A stretch of 35,268 nucleotides of DNA from JAADEM01 sp965371855. Its GTDB lineage: Bacteria; Bacteroidota; Bacteroidia; Bacteroidales; Marinilabiliaceae. The position numbers and the translations under genes are program-made. Numbering within the stretch: the stretch's first letter is position 1; each line of letters opens with the position of its first letter. Location of the stretch: contig CBDUZZ010000048.1 in the NCBI GenBank assembly GCA_965371855.1, forward strand, positions 1-35,268. The letters are read 5' to 3'. Below are positions 24,387 through 32,101 of the stretch, piece by piece. The notes beneath the pieces were generated by a model that was given only the letters and a program-made list of their open reading frames with translations, made no database searches and had not been told where the DNA came from.

Positions 24387-26033
24387 ATGAATAACTTTTT
24401 CAGAAACAGAATAAAACAGAATTCCCTTCTGCTTGTACTTCTCGCTTTTGGTATAACTGGTTTTGCACAGGAACATGTTCAGTTCGACTTGAAAACATGG
24501 AGCCATAAAATGAACAGAGAGGAGTACGCAAAAATATTCTCGGGCGAGGTTGATAAAGCAATCAGGAATATGCACGACTACCAGAAGGAACACCTTGGTG
24601 TTTCAGAAGATTTATATGGGCTGAGTGTTGCATATTATTCAAAACATGACAATGTAAACGGTGAGTTGTATTTTGATAAAGCGATTTCCGGTGGAATTCC
24701 AATCGAACGTTTTATGGCAGGTCCGCGTAAAATATTGACTCCTCTTTATAAATCTAAAAAGTTTAAGGAGCTGATTGAAGAGAAGATGTTGATTCATGGC
24801 CCAATGACCGGCTCGATTACCGACCATTCGGCAAAAGTGTGGATTCGAACTTTTTCTGAAATTACTTTTAAAGTGCTTGTTGCCCGTGATTTAGCACTCA
24901 CAAATCCGGTTGGGACTTTTAATGGACAAACTAAACGGAACGACGATTTTACGGGAATTGCAGAAATTACAGGTTTACAACCCAATACTAAATATTTTTA
25001 CATGGTAAGAATTAATGGTGTTAAGGTTGGCTCAATTGCTTCGTTTAAAACTTTTCCGGCAAACGGCGAAGTTGGAATACAGCGGATAGTTTTTGGAGGC
25101 GGTGCTTTTTATAATCCTGAACTGGAATACATTTGGGATGTAATTGCAAAACAGAAGCCGGCATTTTTCCTCGGGATGGGCGATAATGTTTACATCGACC
25201 ACCCCGATTTGCCCGAAGTGCAAAAATTCTGCTACTATCAGCGCGAATCATCGCCGGAATTCAGGCAAATGCTGGAAACAGTTCCCTACTATTCGGTTTG
25301 GGACGACCATGATTTTGGTGTAAACGATTCGTACGGAGGTGCAGGCGAAACTGCTAAACCTTGGAAAAAAGATGTGTTGAATGTATATCGCCAAAATACG
25401 GTAAATCCTTTTTATGGCGGAGGAGAAAAAACGAAAGGGACGTGGTACAATTTTTCCATGGGCGATGTCGAGTTTTTTATGATTGATACCCGCTACTACC
25501 GAACTCCATCGTTTGTGAAAGACGGTGGCATTAATGCAAATATGCTCGGGAAAGTTCAAATAGGGTGGCTTAAAAATCAACTGAAAAAATCAACAGCAAC
25601 TTTCAAAATTATTATCTCATCAATCCCCTGGTCCGATGGGGCAAAAGATATTATGGAAGGGCGTTTCGATACCTGGAGGGGGTATCAAAAAGAGCGGGCT
25701 GAAATTTTTGATTTCCTTACAGAAAATGGAATTGAAGGCATCGTACTTCTATCTGCCGACCGCCACCGCCACGATGCATGGAAACATCAACGGCAAAACG
25801 ATTATTCACTGTATGAATTTGCCAGTTCAAGGCTCACCAATATCCATTATCACGGAATTAGAAAAGGTTCGCTTTTTGGGTACAATGAAAAATGTGGGTT
25901 CGGTGTACTCGAATTTAATACACAAACATCGAAACCCTATATCGTTTTTAAAATCATAGATATTGATAATGAATTAATTGACCAGATGCGTGTGTATTTG
26001 CATCAATTGCAGACTCCGGTTAAAAGGAAATGA
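24387..26033 (+). CDS. PhoD-like metallophosphatase/phosphodiesterase with extra N-terminal region
   Basis: A 548-residue secreted protein; the Sec leader ends GFAQ (about residue 28). Residues 136-225 form the FN-like PhoD N-domain (GPMTGSITDHSAKVWIRT, ending ASFKTFP). The metallophosphoesterase domain follows, with GMGDNVYID (263-271, Asp266), SVWDDHDFGVND (303-314), MIDTRYYR, and LLSADRHRHDAWK. These are typical PhoD metal-site motifs. Residues 29-135, with VSEDLYGLSVAYYSKHDN and repeated helices, are an extension I do not recognise. PhoD enzymes hydrolyse phosphodiesters or monoesters; in glycan loci they could act on phosphorylated sugars, or have another ester substrate. It lies between the propeller protein and a sulfatase with gaps of 24 and 17 bases. 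Confidence 0.87.
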   Translation: MNNFFRNRIKQNSLLLVLLAFGITGFAQEHVQFDLKTWSHKMNREEYAKIFSGEVDKAIRNMHDYQKEHLGVSEDLYGLSVAYYSKHDNVNGELYFDKAISGGIPIERFMAGPRKILTPLYKSKKFKELIEEKMLIHGPMTGSITDHSAKVWIRTFSEITFKVLVARDLALTNPVGTFNGQTKRNDDFTGIAEITGLQPNTKYFYMVRINGVKVGSIASFKTFPANGEVGIQRIVFGGGAFYNPELEYIWDVIAKQKPAFFLGMGDNVYIDHPDLPEVQKFCYYQRESSPEFRQMLETVPYYSVWDDHDFGVNDSYGGAGETAKPWKKDVLNVYRQNTVNPFYGGGEKTKGTWYNFSMGDVEFFMIDTRYYRTPSFVKDGGINANMLGKVQIGWLKNQLKKSTATFKIIISSIPWSDGAKDIMEGRFDTWRGYQKERAEIFDFLTENGIEGIVLLSADRHRHDAWKHQRQNDYSLYEFASSRLTNIHYHGIRKGSLFGYNEKCGFGVLEFNTQTSKPYIVFKIIDIDNELIDQMRVYLHQLQTPVKRK

Positions 26034-26050
26034 ATTAAATATATAAAATA

Positions 26051-27697
26051 ATGAAAAACACTAAATGGAATCTGTTATATCTTGTACTTGTTTTATTTTT
26101 AAGCGTACAGTGCCAAACGGAAAAAACCAAAAAACCAAAAAAGCCTAATCTCATTTTTATTGTTTGCGATGATTTAAATGATGATGTCTTTGGTGTTGAT
26201 GGTTTTCCAAAAGCTAAAACTCCTAATATCGACCGCCTAAAAGATATGGGAGTTCGATTTTCTCATGCCTACGACAATGCACCTCTGTGTGGCCCGTCGA
26301 GAGCCAGTTTTTTAACAGGGCTTTATCCTCATTCCACCGGTTTTTATAGCGATAAAAATAATTGGCGACACATGCGATATTCGCCAGTTATAAAAGAATC
26401 ACAAACAATAATGGAGCATTTTTGGAATCAGGGGTATGATGTTTATGGAACAGGAAAAATCTATCACAACCTCGACCATGAAGATGATGTGTGGAAACTG
26501 CAAGACGGCACACCAACATATGGCGAACCAATAGATTGGGGGCCATGGCCTTGGGACGGAAAAGGAAAAACAGGTTTTAGGGGGCCGTTACATCCGTCGT
26601 TGCCAAAAACTATGATTATTGACAATACCTTTGCCTCGTTAGCAGATGTACCTGAAGTGCCGGCAAATCCAGAAACCGGTGCGCCAGGCTATAAAGGGTG
26701 GATACTTCACAGCGAGCCTTTTCGTTATGAAAGTGAAAACGACAGAGATTTGATGCCCGACGAAAAAAATGCAATTTATGCAGTTGAAACAATCAAAGCA
26801 AAACACGACAAACCATACCTTCTTTGTGTAGGTTTTAACCGCCCGCATACTCCGCTTATTGTACCTCAAAAATATCTCGATTTGTATTCATTAGACTCTG
26901 TAAAATTACCTGTAACTGTTGAAAACGATCTTGAAGATTGTGCAAAAATATTTTCGGAATTTGCCAAGGGGAACACCGCAAATTCGCCTCATGGATTTGA
27001 AAATTATCGCAGTGTAATTGATGGTGGTGGCAAGGAGTTGTTACGAAAATGGATTCAGCATTATCTTGCTGCAGTTTCGTTTGTTGATGACCAACTCGGA
27101 GACATTTTAGATGCCTTTGAAAACAGCCCTGATAAAGATAATACTTTCATTGTTTTTGTTAGCGATAACGGATATCACATGGGAACAAAAGAGACATTGT
27201 ATAAATTTACCCTTTGGGAAGAGGCAGGTCGAATTCCGTTTATTGTGGCAGGCCCCGGATTGGCAAGAGGTGAAAAATGCAGTAACCCAATTTCGTTAGT
27301 CGATATCTTTCCAACCATTAACGACCTTTGTGGAATTTCAAATAATCCGAACAAAAAAACTAATCAAATTCCATTAGACGGGCACAGCTTAAAACCTCTT
27401 CTGGTAAATCCTCAGAATGGAAAATGGAAGGGCCCCGATGTTGCTTTAACCGTTGTAGCAAATGGTGTAAGAAAACCAACTCCTGCGGAAATTTCACCAG
27501 CAGAACATCACTACTCGGTACGCTCCGAAAGGTACCGTTATATTTTGTGTAACAACGGCGAAGAGGAGTTGTACGACCATAAAACAGACCCGTTGGAGTG
27601 GACGAACATAGCTGCCAATCCCGAAATGCAGGAGATAAAAGCTGAATTAAAAAAGGAATTGAAAGAACTTATCAAAATACATTTTATTGCTAATTAG
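26051..27697 (+). CDS. Iduronate-2-sulfatase-like S1 sulfatase lipoprotein
   Basis: A 548-residue sulfatase of the iduronate-2-sulfatase-like group (probably S1_7). The leader ends LSVQC (Cys21). Active-site blocks: IFIVCDDLNDDVF (35-47, Asp40/Asp41), NAPLCGPSRASFLTGLYPH (76-94) with Cys80 as formylglycine precursor, GTGKIYHN, FNRPHTPLIVPQKYLDLY, VSDNGYHMGTKETLYK, and a C-terminal RSERYRYILCNNGEEELYDH. It differs from the tandem pair upstream (CGPSR rather than CTPTR; HPH-type spacing), so it should desulfate a different position or sugar. In marine polysaccharide loci this group often acts on 2-O- or related sulfates of fucose, rhamnose or uronate. It is ten bases from the GH97 gene that follows. 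Confidence 0.93.
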   Translation: MKNTKWNLLYLVLVLFLSVQCQTEKTKKPKKPNLIFIVCDDLNDDVFGVDGFPKAKTPNIDRLKDMGVRFSHAYDNAPLCGPSRASFLTGLYPHSTGFYSDKNNWRHMRYSPVIKESQTIMEHFWNQGYDVYGTGKIYHNLDHEDDVWKLQDGTPTYGEPIDWGPWPWDGKGKTGFRGPLHPSLPKTMIIDNTFASLADVPEVPANPETGAPGYKGWILHSEPFRYESENDRDLMPDEKNAIYAVETIKAKHDKPYLLCVGFNRPHTPLIVPQKYLDLYSLDSVKLPVTVENDLEDCAKIFSEFAKGNTANSPHGFENYRSVIDGGGKELLRKWIQHYLAAVSFVDDQLGDILDAFENSPDKDNTFIVFVSDNGYHMGTKETLYKFTLWEEAGRIPFIVAGPGLARGEKCSNPISLVDIFPTINDLCGISNNPNKKTNQIPLDGHSLKPLLVNPQNGKWKGPDVALTVVANGVRKPTPAEISPAEHHYSVRSERYRYILCNNGEEELYDHKTDPLEWTNIAANPEMQEIKAELKKELKELIKIHFIAN

Positions 27698-27707
27698 ATT
27701 TTAAATC

Positions 27708-29636
27708 ATGATAAAAAAAACAAACTTTTCGCTTTTCGCTATTTTGTTGCTTTTTATTGCTCTGCAATCGTGCCAACAAAAAACAAATTACAGTTTTGAA
27801 TCTCCAAATGGAAAAATGTCAATAGTTGTTTCAACTGAAAATGAAGGGGTGAATTTCTCATTAACCGAATCTGGCAACAACACAATTATAAAACAATCTT
27901 TGTTGGGAATTGTGCTTAACGAAGTCGATTTATCAACCGGCATTTCAATCCTTAATCTTGAACAGAATTCGGTTAACGAAACATGGAATCCTGTTGCCGG
28001 AAAAGCAAAAGAGGTAATAAATAATTACAACCAATACACACTAAATTGTAGAAAAAATAGTGAGACACCAATTCTTTTTAATATCGTTTTTAGATGTTAT
28101 GATGATGGAATTGCCTATCGTTATACCATCTCTGAGCAACTTCAATTCGATTCACTTCGAGTTGAGAAAGAGTTGACATTACTTCACTTTGCCGACGATT
28201 TTACCTTTTGGGCAGCCAATGGCGAGAAACATAACTTAGGGCCAATTAAAAGGTCTGAAACTTCGTTGGAAAGTATTAAAACGCCGTTTGTTATTAAAAT
28301 CAAATCGGGTAAATATCTTGCCATTCACGAAGCGGCAATATTTCATTTTTCACCTTTTACATTAAATGCAGGTGACAAGGATTTATCTCTAAAATTCAAT
28401 TTTGAACCCTACAATGCAGGCAATTCTTTAAAAACATCGTGGCGAACTTTCATTATTGGTAACACTCCCGGTAGTTTGGTCGAGTCTAATTTGTTAGCCA
28501 ACCTCAATCCACCGTGCAAAATTGTAGATACATCGTGGATTAAGCCCGGGCGTTCGATGTGGGACTGGCGTGTGTGGGGCTACAAAGCAGCAGATGGATT
28601 TGAATACGGGTTGAACACCGTTTCGCACAAACGATTTATCGATTTTGCTTCAGAAAATAATATTCAGTATCTGCTAATTGATGCCGATTGGTATGGAGAC
28701 GAGTTTAGTGAAAAATCAAATCCGACCACAGCACGTGATGGTGTAAACATTGAAGAGTGCATGGCTTATGCAAAAGAAAAAGGCGTTGGGGTTATTCTCT
28801 ATTTAAACGACAAAGGAGCCAAAAAATTCGGGCTCGAAAGAGTGCTGAAACAGTTTGCCGACTGGGGAGCTGCCGGAGTAAAATACGGTTTTATGCGTGG
28901 AAAAGGTCAGGAAAAAGTAGAGCACACCCGCAAAGTCGTGGAGTTGTGTGCAAAATATAAACTGATGGTTGATTTTCACGACGGGCCAATTCCTCCCAGT
29001 GGCGACAGGCGTACCTGGCCCAACCTCATTACAAAAGAGTTTTGCTGGGCACAAGCCGATGCAAAAAGCTCGTATTTCCCAGAAACTGCCGTGTCAACAC
29101 CATTTATAAATATGATTGCCGGACCTCTTGATATGACAAATGGCTGGTTTGGGCTAAATAATGCCCATTCGCGCCACCGGGTTTTTGTTGAAATACCAGG
29201 AACGGTTACCGCTGAAGTGGCAAAACTTATTGTTGTAAATTCTGGTTTAACTGTGCTGCCAGATGCTCCCGAAGAGTATCTGAAAAAAGATGACTTGTTC
29301 GACTGTATCAGAAAAATGCCACCACAATTCGATAACATAAAAGTGCTTGATGGCGAAATAGGAGAATTTATTGTTGTTGCCCGAAAAGCCGGAGAGGACT
29401 GGTTTGTGGGTTCACTAACAAACAGGCAAAGTAGAAATATTACCGTTAATTTTAGCTTTCTTGATGATAATACAAAATATATTGCCACTATATATAAAGA
29501 TACAAAGGATACACATTTCCTGAATAACAAAGAGAGTTATAGCGTTGAAAAAGCAGATGTTGATTCGAAAACAAAACTGTCGGTATTTTTAGCACCGGGT
29601 GGTGGAAATGCAATATATATTGAGAAACAAAACTAA
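27708..29636 (+). CDS. GH97 family lipoprotein with non-canonical catalytic residues
   Basis: A 642-residue GH97 protein with lipobox ALQSC (Cys22). The N-terminal beta-sandwich (about 27-275) begins YSFESPNGKMSI; the (beta/alpha)8 barrel follows SWIKPGRSMWDWRVWG (276-291), then LLIDADWYGDE (322-332), GVKYGFMRG (390-398), LMVDFHDGPIPPSG (419-432), WPNLITKEFCWA (437-448) and MIAGPLDMTNG (469-479). Retaining GH97 enzymes have Asp as nucleophile in a GVKVDFM-like strand; here the position is Gly394 (KYGF). Inverting SusB-like members have a base Glu in NAHE; here it is Asp425 (DFHD). So it fits neither class cleanly. Glu444 may be the acid. It may use an altered mechanism, bind sugar without cleaving it, or use Asp425 as base. 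Relatives cleave alpha-glucosides, alpha-galactosides or beta-L-arabinopyranosides. Confidence 0.9.
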   Translation: MIKKTNFSLFAILLLFIALQSCQQKTNYSFESPNGKMSIVVSTENEGVNFSLTESGNNTIIKQSLLGIVLNEVDLSTGISILNLEQNSVNETWNPVAGKAKEVINNYNQYTLNCRKNSETPILFNIVFRCYDDGIAYRYTISEQLQFDSLRVEKELTLLHFADDFTFWAANGEKHNLGPIKRSETSLESIKTPFVIKIKSGKYLAIHEAAIFHFSPFTLNAGDKDLSLKFNFEPYNAGNSLKTSWRTFIIGNTPGSLVESNLLANLNPPCKIVDTSWIKPGRSMWDWRVWGYKAADGFEYGLNTVSHKRFIDFASENNIQYLLIDADWYGDEFSEKSNPTTARDGVNIEECMAYAKEKGVGVILYLNDKGAKKFGLERVLKQFADWGAAGVKYGFMRGKGQEKVEHTRKVVELCAKYKLMVDFHDGPIPPSGDRRTWPNLITKEFCWAQADAKSSYFPETAVSTPFINMIAGPLDMTNGWFGLNNAHSRHRVFVEIPGTVTAEVAKLIVVNSGLTVLPDAPEEYLKKDDLFDCIRKMPPQFDNIKVLDGEIGEFIVVARKAGEDWFVGSLTNRQSRNITVNFSFLDDNTKYIATIYKDTKDTHFLNNKESYSVEKADVDSKTKLSVFLAPGGGNAIYIEKQN

Positions 29637-29647
29637 AACCTTTATAG

Positions 29648-32083
29648 ATGAATCGAATTAACTCTTTTATTCTTCTGGTATTACTTACATCAAACAGTGT
29701 TTTTTTTAGTTGTTCAGATAGCCGGAATAAAACTACGCAAACAAGTGAAAATACTTTGTGGTACGATAAACCTGCCAATACATGGAAAGAAGCACTCCCG
29801 TTGGGTAATGGCAGAATGGGAGCAATGGTTTTTGGAGGAGTTGTAAACGAAAGATTTCAGCTTAATGAAGAGAGTTTGTGGGGAGGAGAACCAAACGATG
29901 CTTATCGTAAAAACTCTCCCGAAACGTTAAAACAAATTCAACAGTTTATTTTAAACGGGCAGCTCGAAAAAGCCCACCAGTTGGCGATGGACAAAATTGC
30001 AATCAGTCCTACTTCGTTTGGCTCCTATCAAACTTTTGGCGACTTGCTTATTGATTTTGAATATAGTGCCGATTCTGTGACCGGTTATAAACGCTCGCTT
30101 GATATGGAAAATGGAATTTCTAAAGTCAGCTATAAAGTTGGTGATGTAGAATATACACGCGAGGCCTTTATTTCGGCTGTTGACGATGTAATGGCAATCC
30201 GAATTTCGGTAAATAAACCAGGAGCATTAAACCTGAAAATTTCGATGAACAGGGAGAAAGATGCAAAAGTATTTACAAAGTTGAACAACGAGCTGTGTTT
30301 GCAGGGGCAAATAATAGACATCCCTGCATCAGAAGGAGGATACGATGATAATCCCGGTGGCTCCGGTCCCGGAGGTGAGCACATGAAATTTGCTGCAAAA
30401 GTTAAAGCAATTGCCGACGGGGGAACAATTACTGCTGATGGAGGATCTTTAATTGCTTCAGAAATGCAATCGATTGTACTTTATTTTGTGTCGGCAACAG
30501 ATTATAATTTGCAGAAATTAAATTTCGACAGGTCTATTAATCCACTTGAAGTAGTTGAAAAATCAATTTCAAAAATAGAAGAAAGATCTTTCGAGCAACT
30601 GAAAGAAATTCATATTTCAGAACACGCTAATATGTTCAATCGGGTGTCATTAAAACTTAGTAGCGATTATTCTAAATTGCAACATCCCACCAATCAACGT
30701 CTTGATTCCATCAAAAGTGGTGTTGCCGATTTGCAGTTTTTTACCCAGTATTTTCAATATGGTAGATATTTGTTAATGTCGAGTTCTCGTAGTCCTTCAA
30801 GATTACCCGCCAATTTGCAGGGTATTTGGAACGACCGCTTATGGGCACCGTGGGAATCCGATTACCACCTGAATATTAACCTGCAAATGAACTATTGGCC
30901 GGCAGAGGTTTGTAACCTTTCAGAAACAGTTAATCCACTAACTAACTGGTTTAGTTTGCTTACAGAAAGGGGAGCCATTACTTCAGAGAAATTATTAGGT
31001 GCAGAAGGTTGGGTTGCTTACACAAGCTCGAATATTTTTGGACGGACAACCCCTTCGGGTTCAACAAAAGGTTCGCAGATTATTAATGGCTACTATTTTC
31101 CTTTAGCCGGTGCGTGGACATCATTATCGTTGTGGAGACATTTTGAGTTTACACAGGATAAAGAATACCTCAAAGACAAAGCATACCCGGTGTTAAAAGG
31201 TGCAGCAGAGTTTATTAAAAGTTATCTAATAGAAGGAAACAACGGGTACTTGATCACCGCACCGTCAAGCTCGCCTGAGAATTTGTATATCAATCCCAAA
31301 ACAAATAAAAAGATTAGAATTTCTTATGCTTCTTCAATGGATATAGAGATTATTCATGCTGTTTTAGATGCTTGTATCGAAGGTAGTGAAGTACTTGATG
31401 TTGATGCCATTTTTAGAGCCGAACTTACCGATATTTTAAAACGTCTTCCGCCCATTAAAATTGGTAAAGATGGTACTATTCAAGAGTGGATTGAGGATTA
31501 CCAAGAGAGCGAACCGGGGCACAGGCATATTTCTCATCTTTTCGATTTGTATCCGGGCAAAGAAAAATTGCTTACCAAAACCCCGGAAATGAGAGATGCC
31601 TCGATAAAAGTACTTGAGCGAAGGTTGGAAAACGGTGGTGGTTACACAGGATGGAGTGCTGCCTGGTTGATAAATTTTTATGCCCGCTTACATGATGGTG
31701 ATAGCTCGTTTAAACATTTAATGGGATTGTTAGACCATCTTACTTCTCCAAATCTGTTTGATGTGCATCCGCCAAAATTATTTCAAATAGACGGGAATTT
31801 TGGTGCCACTGCCGGAATTGCTGAAATGCTGGTGCAATCGCATAAAGGATATATAGAACTGTTACCTGCGCTGCCCGATGTTTGGAAATCAGGCGAAGTA
31901 AAAGGGTTACGTGCAAGGGGAGCCTTTGAAGTGGATATAAAATGGGAAAATGGGAAATTAGTGGGTGCAAAAATTGAATCATTAAAAGGAGGTTTTTGTT
32001 CCATAAAATATGGTGATATAGTTTCTGAGTTTAAAACTGAACCCGGGAAAAAAATTGAGTTAAATAAGAATTTAGAATTATAG
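29648..32083 (+). CDS. GH95 alpha-L-fucosidase/galactosidase lipoprotein
   Basis: An 811-residue GH95 enzyme; the leader ends VFFSC (Cys22, lipobox). Motifs: EALPLGNGRMGAMVFGG (48-64), LNEESLWGGEPNDA (72-85), SSRSPSRLPANLQGIWNDR (379-397), HLNINLQMNYWPAE (407-420) with the intact Asn409/Asn411 pair, PLAGAWTSLSLWRHFEFT (485-502), IQEWIEDYQE (611-620) with general-acid Glu613, GHRHISHLFDLYPG (624-637) and IDGNFGATAGIAEM with Asp715. All expected catalytic residues are present, in contrast to the other GH95 in the window. The two GH95 proteins differ strongly in sequence and cellular anchoring (lipoprotein here, plain Sec signal there), so they probably act on different linkages. The gene starts 11 bases after the GH97 gene. 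Confidence 0.94.
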   Translation: MNRINSFILLVLLTSNSVFFSCSDSRNKTTQTSENTLWYDKPANTWKEALPLGNGRMGAMVFGGVVNERFQLNEESLWGGEPNDAYRKNSPETLKQIQQFILNGQLEKAHQLAMDKIAISPTSFGSYQTFGDLLIDFEYSADSVTGYKRSLDMENGISKVSYKVGDVEYTREAFISAVDDVMAIRISVNKPGALNLKISMNREKDAKVFTKLNNELCLQGQIIDIPASEGGYDDNPGGSGPGGEHMKFAAKVKAIADGGTITADGGSLIASEMQSIVLYFVSATDYNLQKLNFDRSINPLEVVEKSISKIEERSFEQLKEIHISEHANMFNRVSLKLSSDYSKLQHPTNQRLDSIKSGVADLQFFTQYFQYGRYLLMSSSRSPSRLPANLQGIWNDRLWAPWESDYHLNINLQMNYWPAEVCNLSETVNPLTNWFSLLTERGAITSEKLLGAEGWVAYTSSNIFGRTTPSGSTKGSQIINGYYFPLAGAWTSLSLWRHFEFTQDKEYLKDKAYPVLKGAAEFIKSYLIEGNNGYLITAPSSSPENLYINPKTNKKIRISYASSMDIEIIHAVLDACIEGSEVLDVDAIFRAELTDILKRLPPIKIGKDGTIQEWIEDYQESEPGHRHISHLFDLYPGKEKLLTKTPEMRDASIKVLERRLENGGGYTGWSAAWLINFYARLHDGDSSFKHLMGLLDHLTSPNLFDVHPPKLFQIDGNFGATAGIAEMLVQSHKGYIELLPALPDVWKSGEVKGLRARGAFEVDIKWENGKLVGAKIESLKGGFCSIKYGDIVSEFKTEPGKKIELNKNLEL

Positions 32084-32101
32084 ATTTTTTAATAAAGAAG
32101 T

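Noticed and set aside
28976..29530. Minus-strand open frame of 184 codons
   Set aside because: Antisense to the GH97 catalytic barrel; low-complexity Ser/Phe-rich translation with no recognisable family.
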